A stretch of 64,000 nucleotides of DNA from Notospermus geniculatus (taxonomy: Eukaryota; Nemertea; Pilidiophora; Heteronemertea; Lineidae): the NCBI GenBank assembly GCA_002633025.1, contig NMRB01002802.1, positions 1 through 64,000 of the forward strand, written 5' to 3'. A model generated the notes under the pieces. That model did not search any database. It was not told where the DNA came from and saw only the letters and a list, made by a program, of their open reading frames with translations. The position numbers and the translations under genes were made by a program. Positions within the stretch are counted from its first letter, which is position 1; each line of letters starts with the position of its first letter. Shown piece after piece: positions 1 to 13,600 of the stretch.

Positions 1-174
1 TGTTCTGAGCCTTCGTTTGAGGTATTTGCAGGGCGTTTGCAATTCTCTTGCTCGCCGCATGAGGGCTTTTTGTTCGTTCACGTCAGCTTTAAGGTCACAT
101 TCTTTGCTAAATCGACGAACAAATCTGGAGCTTGACCTCGTTTCCAGGCGGCATGTTGTGTATGATGAGTACAT
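1..174 (-). CDS. possible N-terminal part of an unrecognised protein, cut by window edge
   Basis: Reading the minus strand from an ATG at 174 gives 58 codons without a stop up to the window edge. The predicted peptide begins MYSSYTTCRLETRSSSRFV and continues with a basic, charged helix-like segment containing NEQKALMRRARELQ. The frame is also open upstream of this ATG, so the true start is uncertain. I do not recognise the family. Amino-acid composition looks protein-like (Lys/Arg/Glu-rich helix), but overlapping frames are also open for about 60 codons, so this could be chance. Its 5' end faces the 3' end of LSM10. Confidence 0.3.
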   Translation of the reverse strand, partial: MYSSYTTCRLETRSSSRFVRRFSKECDLKADVNEQKALMRRARELQTPCKYLKRRLRT

Positions 175-309
175 TGCACACTGTGTAAGTGGTAACCATA
201 TGTCGAGGTTGGTGTTGTGGACGACGGACGAGACCCGTTTGTAAGTCCCCTGCAGTCTGTCGACTGCGGGGGACAATAAAAAGAGTACGAGTATACAAAC
301 AATGTTAAT

Positions 310-315
310 TGTTTA
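310..315 (-). terminator. candidate poly(A) signal for LSM10
   Basis: TTTATT on the plus strand reads AATAAA on the minus strand, about 800 bp downstream of the LSM10 stop. The 780-1108 stretch between stop and MITE would be 3' UTR. Nothing else is visible there. Confidence 0.3.
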
Positions 316-603
316 TTGTATTCAGACTAGCATTGAAGTCCACAGAACCACATTTTGACAAAACTCACCCCACGGGCAACCAACAAACTCCCTTCCCACT
401 TCATTTTGACTGAGTATCATAGTGGAACTTTTCAGGCAGACGCCTCTACTCGTAGGACACCTCTCTGTTATGGACACCAGAGTTAAGCATCTGTCCTATA
501 TCATGTTTTACTGAATTTACTGGGTCTCAGGAAAAGAAAAATGTCAACTACATTCAAGACAATCACTAATGCATGTTGCATGCAAATTTCCTCCCCTCCA
601 AAG

Positions 604-776
604 CCAGGCGTGGATCCAGAGGGGGGTGCCCTAGGAGGTGCTTGCCTCCCCTTTCGGCCAACAAATCTGTAAAATCGACCGTTAAATTTGGAGCAAATCA
701 TTGAAATTCACTGCGGATTTCAATGTTTCTAGCACAGGGCGCCCCCTCTTTTCCAAAATCTATGATCCACCCCTGA
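604..776. mobile_element. hAT-like MITE, copy 1 of 3
   Basis: A 170 bp element that begins CAGGCGTGGATCCA and ends ATGATCCACCCCTG, giving short imperfect terminal inverted repeats. The internal segment CCAACAAATCTGTAAAATCG is shared with elements at 9415-9570 and, inverted, at 11531-11670. The CAGGSG...CSCCTG ends resemble hAT-type non-autonomous elements; that assignment is inference. Confidence 0.7.
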
Positions 777-1108
777 ATGCATCCATCTCGGGTCACCGCC
801 CCAAGGAGAAGGTACCAACACCGGTACATGTGATTTTAGCCTCAAAACCAGTACAGGGCAGTAATCTCCCCTGAAAAAGCTGAAGATGTTTAGCAGTAGA
901 CTATGTACTGAAGTTCACGGTCCTGTATGTACGCCCAAGAATAACAAGTCCTTATTGCCAAGAAATGTTCCCAGAGTCAACATTTGTGCCCTCTGCTTTT
1001 ACTGGAATCAAGAAACTGTCAATTCACTGTTTCTTCCGTTATTCCTTAGGTAACAGGGATCGAGATTCATTTTGGAAAGAGCCTAAAACTCAAACACTGA
1101 GGAGTAAT

Positions 1109-1711
1109 TTATGACACATTAGGGTCCTTTTTGCTGTCGTATGATCCAACAGTATCCGCACCCGCAGCCTTTTCACTTTCAGCACTACTCGCTGTCTCTT
1201 TCTTTTTCGTGGCATCTATCTTCGCCATGTACGCCTCAAATCGTTCCTTTCCCTTTTTCCTGTCTCTCTGCATTAAATTCAGCTCCTGACCCAGGGAACT
1301 CCTCCCGGTGGCATCGTCCTTTTTCATCTGTTCTTTGTCTCTCGTATAGCCCCTGCCACGCCCACGCATCTTAACGGGCTGGGGTCCAAGATACCCCGCC
1401 CGCCGCAGTGATTTCAACTGTTTCTCCATTGTCGAAATAATGTTCACGCCGTCAGGTATTAAGACAAAACGTATTTGGGAGCCTTTCACGAAGAACTTCT
1501 CCATTCTTGTCTCAACATCAAACATATCTTTGAAGACTACATCACACATGTGGGTGTCCATGTGGCCATTTACATGTTCAATGAAGCCAGTTACACTGCA
1601 TTCATTTCTCAGTTCCACAGTTGTTCTTTTACCTTGCAAACCTTGCAAGAGGCACAGTAAGGATCCGTGAGACTTTGCACGTTCGAAACAATTCAATTTT
1701 TCGGCGCTCAT
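1109..1711 (-). CDS. LSM10: U7 snRNA-associated Sm-like protein LSm10
   Basis: A single uninterrupted 200-residue frame. The N-terminal half matches LSm10: the Sm1 region around residues 19-60 has LLCLLQGLQGKRTTVELR and a VNGHMDTHMCDVVF strand, and the Sm2 region near residues 72-95 has FFVKGSQIRFVLIPDGVNI, with MEKQL after it. In known animals LSm10 replaces SmD1 in the heptameric ring of the U7 snRNP, which in the nucleus directs cleavage of replication-dependent histone pre-mRNA. The segment MRGRGRGY after the Sm fold recalls the RG tail of SmD1-type proteins. The protein is longer than vertebrate LSm10 (about 123 residues) because of a Lys/Glu-rich tail of about 80 residues, predicted disordered. 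Intronless coding also fits vertebrate LSM10. It is divergently paired with the SDR gene starting at 1877. Confidence 0.93.
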   Translation of the reverse strand: MSAEKLNCFERAKSHGSLLCLLQGLQGKRTTVELRNECSVTGFIEHVNGHMDTHMCDVVFKDMFDVETRMEKFFVKGSQIRFVLIPDGVNIISTMEKQLKSLRRAGYLGPQPVKMRGRGRGYTRDKEQMKKDDATGRSSLGQELNLMQRDRKKGKERFEAYMAKIDATKKKETASSAESEKAAGADTVGSYDSKKDPNVS

Positions 1712-1876
1712 TGTGGAGAAACAACAATTGAAGAAGTCAAGTGTTTAGAAATGCATATGAAATGTGTGAATGTAAACAAAAACATGTGGACTGTTGTTGC
1801 AGTCGTCGCACGGTAGTGGGTTCCTCCACCTACGCCTGGTACTAATGGCTCGTAGCTGATTGCGAATGTAGACAAC
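1712..1876. promoter_or_regulatory. short bidirectional promoter between LSM10 and the SDR gene
   Basis: Only 165 bp separate the two divergent start codons, so both 5' UTRs and core promoters must lie here or in unseen upstream exons. I see no TATA box. Divergent head-to-head pairing of housekeeping genes at this distance usually implies a shared promoter (inference). Confidence 0.6.
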
Positions 1877-5509
<3,633 letters not shown>

Positions 5510-6169
5510 CTGACTAACTGTGTAGGGGTGATGGGACTTCGTAGAAAGTTATAGGCCTAGCAGATTCGGCTTCCAGGCACTAGCCGTAGATGCACCCTCA
5601 GGAACATCAGTATGTATCAAGTATCCCCAAACCAAGGGCGCACCAATCACAGCACTTGTTGCTAACTGGCTTTAATGGCCTTCCAGGTACTAGTCATCCA
5701 GTCTTATCACACATTGTGTGCTGCATGTATTTTGACAAATTCAGTATCTTGATATTTGCAACCATGGGAACATCAGTATGTATGGCAGCCACTTCATTGA
5801 CTAAAAATATTTTGGATGACATCAGTCACAAATATTTGTACATGTAACAATTATGTGGCAAATTCAGGCATTTAAAAGACTGTTAAATGGTTTATGTTTG
5901 TTAGACTGTGGAAGCTAACAGATATTTTGGCATGTTTGGTCTGTAGAAGAATGTGCCATAACAATCTAAAGTCATGCTTGTTTGACTATGGAAGTGAAGA
6001 CATGTAGTAATTGTACCGTATTTATAGTAGCAGTGCTACTCGTTTACGTGCTGCTCATTTACATATACATATACATATAGAAAGTGGTGTCTCTGTACCT
6101 TTATGAAAACATATTAATTTGTAGAAAATATATATTTTGCAGTTGAAGAATTCTCTCCAAGGGAAAATG

Positions 6170-6175
6170 AATAAA
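6170..6175 (+). terminator. candidate poly(A) signal for the SDR gene
   Basis: AATAAA 660 bp after the stop codon. The intervening sequence has no other clear coding content and is read as 3' UTR. Confidence 0.45.
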
Positions 6176-7650
6176 GTTATGCAATATGAAAAATTATTTT
6201 CTGCTATATCACTCTCCAGTTAGGCCTACATGTGTGTTCTGCTACGACATGCAGACCCATACGACTTGTGGTTCCACATGTTGACTTGCGTGCTACTGTC
6301 ACAAAGGTTAGACAATTTATCTGTCAAAAGAACAATCACAGGTTCTGCGGTGCCATTGTGAGGAAGTTAAAGAGGCTCCCTCTATATACAGTATTGGTCA
6401 CTTTGAATGCTAGTGGAATTGTATGTGAACGTAGTCTGACAGCAGGACCAGTTGGATGATAACTCAAGAACTGCTGGAGTACCCGGTACTGATCTGAAAT
6501 TTCAAGGGTAGGTTGGGGATGGGTAGAGAAAGACGCGTATCAAAAACCAGGGACATTGCTCTGCCATAAAGGTTTAATCAACGGAGAAACACTACTGAAT
6601 TAATCTGTACATAGATTTATTCAACCATGGCAACATTATACATAAATTATATTATCTGCATCCCACAATCAAACGGTAATATCTTACAAGTAGCTGCATA
6701 CACTACGGGATGGAACATACAGGATGCTCCGGGAAAGTGGACTGTCACGAAGACCCTAAAAATCCAATCCAGTCAGGCATTAAAGACAAGAGCTGTGAAA
6801 GTACATTCTCTGTTATTCGGGTTCCTGGCCTGACAATATCGGCTCATTACCAGACGCCGACTTCAGTACAGTAAATAAATAACTGAAGTGGTCACAAACA
6901 GCTAACCAGAGTACAAACCAACAGCAAAACCCAGCATCTTCTCATTTGATTTTGAAATCAGAACTATCCTGCATGATTGGTGATTTTCAAGCGGATTAAG
7001 AAACTACACAAGTTCTTGTACATGCACGCGTCATGTACAGTTCATGTGGTGTACATCACCGCACACTCCACGAAGCACCCACTCAGTCTCAGCACGTCCT
7101 AGTGATACATGGTACTCTCAGCCCTGTATTAGTGCAGTAATGGCAATTACCATGATTACAAGAAGGAAGAAGACTACCAAAATTTTCCCACAAGTCTGTG
7201 GTGCTCTTACCTCTGTATTAGTGCAACAATGGCGTTTACATCGCCCTCTGTTCCTATGCTAGTGATGACCTTAAGGTCACACAGGATGGAACCCTTCAGG
7301 AGTTTTAATAAGTGAATCAGGGGTCGTTTCACCCTGCAAGATGGGCCAACTTTTACAACAGATGCTGCAGCAGGTGTCAAATAACACAAAAATCCACCCC
7401 TTCAAAGTTAGTTTTAGGTTTTATATTAACTCATTCAATCCGAAGCATGATATTTCTCCAAGTAAGTTTTCTTCAGAAAAATTACCTGTTCATGTTAACG
7501 AAACTGAAGATAAGTCTTCCCTGAATGAACTTCCAGCTCACCTGGCACACAGCAGCATTAGAAACTGCCAAATGATGCTGCTGTTCTCAACGAGTTAATG
7601 TCCAAAATATCGATTGGAATGCTGACTAGTCAAGTACATCACCATCCGTG
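6176..7650. other. region between the convergent SDR and COPB1 3' ends
   Basis: TTTATT at 6616-6621 reads AATAAA on the minus strand and is the best distal poly(A) candidate for COPB1, which would give it a 3' UTR of about 1 kb. Short open frames here (e.g. 6232-6459) show no recognisable domain. A small repeat TCTGTATTAGTGCA recurs near 7130 and 7215. Confidence 0.4.
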
Positions 7651-10600
7651 TTAAGCCCCAGGAGATTTGATAGCTTTCTTTTGTGATAAGTTGATCTTGT
7701 CTCCCAAACTCAAAGCCATACCCTGAAAATGAAGAATATCTCATGTTTTCACTGTGTCACATTTTGAAATTAAGATACAGAGATATCAGCTTGGACTAAA
7801 TCAAGCATCACTCCCCACAAAGGAAATCGTCAAATTGTCATTGCTTGAAAAAAGGGCCACAAGATGCAAGATCATTTATCTCTCAAAGTGACTGCAGCAT
7901 GCATTGAGACCACAATTTTTCCAGTTCATGCTGAAAACTAACAGAATGTCAACCACCAGCTCCCATCATGTGATTTTCAAAGGAGTACACACACGCCATG
8001 ACAATCTCATTGACACCAAACCTGAAGGCTTTCATCCATTCAAACTCTAATTACATGTATCATTCTTAAGTCAATACGTAACAGAGGAAAGCATTGATAC
8101 TGACCTGGCTCTTTGCTCTGATCCTGATATGCCCAGTGACCGGTGCATCCGGTCCTAAGTGAAGAGGTTTTTCTATACTGACGTTAGCTAAGGCATCTTC
8201 TCCAAATATTGACTTGGCATACATATTAGCTGCCATGAATCCACAATCACCAACTAAAGCCTGCAAGAAAAACATACATATTTTGGTGAAAGAAACATCT
8301 TCAGAAGTTTAATGAAAATACACACTACCAGCAAGCAGTAGGGAGGAACAAGACCAAGAGCATGTATGAAGTTAAAGTTTGGGTTTATAGTTGATATCAA
8401 CTACGGTAGAGGTAACATCCGACTTTACACTTTAACCCCAGTCTATCCTGAAACCTTGGAGTGGAACTCAGACGAGCTGTTCATTCAATGCTACAAACTG
8501 AGCATTTCTGCCTGGTACCTATTATTTATACACCCGGGTGGAGAGAGGCCAGTAAGGCAAAGAGATTTTTATTTTATTGGCCAAAGTCTCACGCCACAGT
8601 GGGATTCGAACCCGGGACTCTGACTGCAAGTCAGTAACCTGAACCACTACACCACCTTGGCTCCCCCGTATACCATCCACTTCCGAACTCCAGAAGACCA
8701 GGACACTTACCTTCTCGGGCGTAAGACACTTCATGTTCGTAGATTTTATGAGATGCTGGATGTATTCATGAAGATCTGTCACATTCGTGTTGACCGACAC
8801 CTTGTTCTCCCATTCAAACTCCGCCCACATCTGCCTGAACTCCGTGTCGGTGCACGTAGCCGGGATGATATAATCCATGATGTCGATGTGGATGTCGTTC
8901 AGAACAACACAGTTGCGGTCGTTACTCTTATTGCTGACATCATACACTGTAAGGACAGGAGTCAATTGAATGATTTGAAGTAGACAATAAAGAGCACACG
9001 GTAGGTTGGAAAGTGAAATACCGTTACAGAGCAGAGCAGAGCAGAGGTGAAGCGCTAAGACGCTCCAAGGTTTTGGTAACTCATTTTGCCTCTTCTTCCC
9101 CACATCAAACATATTCAGAACATACACACATACCTGGACACTTGCGATGATCTCAGCTGAAAAAATACTCACCAATATTGCCAAATATGATGCCGTTTTC
9201 TGTTGATGCAACCTTCACACTAGCTTTGATGTTACAGAAATCATGCCCAGCCAAAGTGACAGGGGAAGGCTTCTCAACTAGCTTGAGGTCTCCTGTAAAA
9301 GGGAGAGAAAAGCAGAGTTTTGAGCGATAACTCACATCAGTGGTCTAACATACAGAAATGCCAAGGCATAGCCGAGTTTGAAACAACTCCATGTAGTTAG
9401 ATTACCCTCATCCACAAGCGCGGATCCAAGGGGGGTGCACGCCCCCCTTTTGGCCAACAAATCTGCAAAATCGACCGTGAAATTCGGAGCAAATCATTGA
9501 AATTCACCACAGATTACCATTTTTCTAGCACAATGCGCCCCCTCTTTCCGGAAACCCTGGATCCGCCCCGATCTACAATGTAAGATGTCCAAACTTACCA
9601 AGCGTAGCTAATTCCAGGGTGAGACTTGTCAATGTATCCGAGGTCTGATTGACGATCAACACATCAAGCACGATATCATACTGGTTCACATGGACATAAG
9701 CTTCGGCGTAAACTGGGTCAGAGAATCCAGTTAACTGGGTCACCTGCAGAGAGAGAAGAGGACAACACACCATGAGCTGATGGAATGGTTACGGTAAATG
9801 GGTCTAAACTGTAGTTGAATGACGACCTCTCTAACGTATGTACTCACAAAACAGGCAAAAGTTAAGTATGAAACCCATCAGCTCTGAGCAATGAACAATT
9901 CTACGCAATTACCTTGTTTAGCTTGGATGAACTTGTCAAATCTTGTTCCTTTTTGCCAGTTGTCCCCAAAGCTTGTGAGAGTGTCAGCTCAAACATGTTC
10001 TCAACTTGACCAATTTCTCCCTTGGAAACCAACTGCAGGAAACTGATTGGATCATCAGCCTGGGCACGGATGGTGCGTTTCTCCATCTGTGGGAGAATTT
10101 TATATCAAATTATTTTCCCATTCCAAGGATAAAGAACAATACTGTAGAAGATTGCAGTTGAATTCATGAAGGTGTTAAAGCTTGAACAGTGTTTAAACAT
10201 TGGTCAACAGTGGCAGAGCCAATGTGGTACTTATTGCGGAGAAGGGATTCAGAAGTACCCAGGGACTCCCTAACTTGGTGCCACTCCAATCCCGATACTT
10301 TCGAGAGATAATTTCCAAGGAAGTCCAAGACTTCCAGTTTGAAACATCTTCTTAGATACTTTTTCCCTCCATGAACTTCTCAGCAACTGTGGCAAAAAGT
10401 CAAATACCTTTTGTGAATCTTTTTCTTCTTCGGATTTTGAGATAAGCATATTGGAAAGCGACTGTCGGCAGTGTTCGCTAAAGATTTCAAACATCAGCGT
10501 GTTCCTTTCTGATAGCACACGCAGGCAGAGGGCAATACGATCGACATCGTCGTCAGTGATCGGCTTCGTTGGGAGGCCAGACTTGCCGAGATGAATGATG

Positions 10601-13600
10601 GTGGACATGATCAACATGGCTTCAGCAATAAACGCCTGAAAAGATGGGTGATGTGAAGGTGAAAATCAGAGGCCCGCCAAGTGTAAGGGCCTACCCATAC
10701 CTCATTTGGGATCGGATTTATTTTTCACCACGCTGATTCGAAACTAGAGGAATATGTTAGTAATTCCAGTCAGGCAAAGTAGAGTCTGAACTTACATTCT
10801 GCCTCTTCTTGTCTCCAGTTATCGTGACATACCGCAGGGCCAGTTTGGTTAGTGTCGTAGCCAAAGATGCACCAATGAAGAAGTCACCGTCCATAAGGTA
10901 CTGTCTCAGGGGTGGTCTGAAAAAGGATACAGGAATATTTAGTGTCNGATCATGATAAGAATTCTGTACTCATTTTGATGTGCAATCATTTTACTTGAAC
11001 ACAAAGCAATTCTTGACCCAAAAACTGATTCATAGTTCCACAATTCAAACTTCAGCAGCCAAGAATGGCACTTTCAAATGACCTCACCCCAGAAATAATG
11101 AGTTTCAGACTAAAGACTTACCTTCCTCTTTGATTTCACCAGCTGCTTTTCTGATTTCATCCTCAACGATAGGAATCTGAAATGAACAGAGAGAGATCAG
11201 GCTAACTGGTTTAAAGACATTACCACTCACCACACACCATGGCAGGAAACACCGTGGTGGAAAATGACATTTGGTTGCATTGCTCACGAGGCTGCTTGTG
11301 CGAATCAGACATAAACAAATGACTCACATCTCCTAAGGACTGCCTGATGATGGTCATAACACTTTGGATATCTTCTGTGTTGGTACAATATTCACCGAGG
11401 ATCCACATAGCAGCCCTGAAGATTCTGCAGTAGATAAACAAAACGCATATTGGACATTATCCAAAAGAATAAATGAAGACAATAGAGTCTAGTGTATTTA
11501 TGGTATCAGGCAGTAAATGTTTGATATTTCCAGGGGCGGATCCACGATTTCGGAAAAGAGGGGGCGCACTGTGCTAGAAACATTGAAATCTGTGGTGAAT
11601 TTCAATGATTTGCTCCAAAAAGAATTCACGGTCAATTTTACAGATTTGTTGGCGGAAAGAGGGGCATGTCTGATTTCATTTGAGAACTGTCGGACAAATA
11701 CTTACTTGGTGGATTTTATGCTTGGGAACACGTCCAGTAATCTGTTGATTATCAGAGACCGGAGATCTTCAAATCTGTGGATGGCCTCACGGATGAAAAC
11801 CAATACATCCACAGCAGCCAACTCATTCTGATCACTCAAGAACTCGGTCAACTGAAAATAAATGGTCATTCCTCTGAAAACATGGTTTGTCGTATATGTA
11901 AATTGCAGGCCTTTCCGTTTGACGGGTGCTAAAATGTGCATGCGCCTTGCAAACAATGGAATTTCTATTGTTTGCGAGGCGCATGCACATTTTAGCGCCC
12001 GTCAAACGGAAAGGCCTGAAATTTAAGTTCTTTCATCTACATCCTTGTACTAACATTAAACAACAGCCTAATTTGCCTGCCTTAACGTTCCTGTCACTCA
12101 ATATGGAGCCCTGATAGCCTAGTGGTTATCACGTCCTCTTAGCAAGTGGCAGGTCCTGGGTTCAAACCCAGCCCGGGCCATATGGGATTTCATTCCCGGC
12201 TCTTTACGTGTGTCGCATGGGACAGTAAGCCGTGGTGCCTTGTACCTTGTTTCTTTGCAAGGGCAAGTAAAAGTCCCCATCCAAGTGAGGAACATGAGTA
12301 GCTTGAGATGGCCTCGTCCATACTTACCAGGGCAAATAATGCTATGGCTTCGGCCCTAACAGAAAAATCTAGTACAAACACTCAATCATGTGGCCCATCC
12401 CAAATCCACACTTACCACAGGTATAATTGCGCTCGCAACATCGGGGAACTTGACACTACACTGATGTAACGTCCGCACCAAGAGCTGTCTGTATTTGCCG
12501 ACATCCTCATGTTCGACTGAATCATTTGTTTTCACAACTTCTTTGCGGAGAACAAGTACCATCTGAAAAAGAAGCAGAGAACGTATTAGCCAACAGGAAC
12601 TGCAGACACAAGAAACAAGACTTGTTATTGTCACTAATAGTGACTACTTTCAATGATTCAGTGTCAGATGTGGCAAATATGAACAGATAATTCGGAAAAG
12701 CATTTAAATAACTGCAATTTGCCTATGAACCCCATTGAATCTGGTAGGTAAATTCACAACACTCCAACATATCTCTGATACTGTCACAAATATAGTTAAA
12801 CCTAGCTGTCAGCCAGTAAGCCCTATTCCCAAGAAATCGTCATCACTCATTTCACTGAATAAGCCACTAAACCGGGCATTTGATGGGCTAAACTTGTGAA
12901 CTGAGATGACATTTTGCTGCAGTTATGACCACTTGCCCACCTCTTCAATATTTCTTGAGGAGACAAGATCCAGAGCAAGGTTGAGTGTCTTCTTTCGGAC
13001 TTCCAAGTCCGGCGCAGCAAGAACTCGCAGGATGTCCATAACCAGCTCCTGCAATAGAAAAGAATCAGAAAATGAAAGCATGTAAATGTAGAAATGAACT
13101 TGAAGGGAGAAGAAAATGGATGTACTCGCAATACTTGTTGGATACGTTCTAGATTCTCGGTCTCAGAATGATCAATGGTGGTTGACTGTGTTTGTCAACA
13201 TCAAGTCTTCAGCGTGGTGCATGAGTTCTCATCACAGACCGTGAACAAACACTCCTTCATCAAAGGTTAATCAAATTTTAAATCGCTAGATCTTGTTTTT
13301 NCCTGTTTTTCTGAAACAAGCTTCAAACATCATGATCGTACAACTTACATGTAAGACTTTTTCATGATTTGGATTCTCTTTGAGTGCGATCAACCGATCT
13401 AAGACAATCAATTTGACATTGTTATCACTCTCCTTCACGATCAGTTCAATGTAGCAACTCGCAGCAGCCTGAAAGAAGTGACAGAAAAGAAATTTCAAAA
13501 TTAGGAGATTTAGGTAAAATGCCAGATTCTGGACTCTGGTCAAAAAGAGATCTCTTGGGAGCCCAGTAGTACTAGGCTTTTGGAAATATGGCTGACAAGG

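Noticed and set aside
246-275. Hairpin resembling a histone mRNA 3' stem-loop near LSM10
   Set aside because: The stem sequence (CCCCTGCAGTC / GACTGCGGGGG) does not match the conserved histone stem-loop and no histone ORF is adjacent.
12113-12180. Possible tRNA gene
   Set aside because: A and B boxes are present but the acceptor stem does not pair and a SINE body follows.
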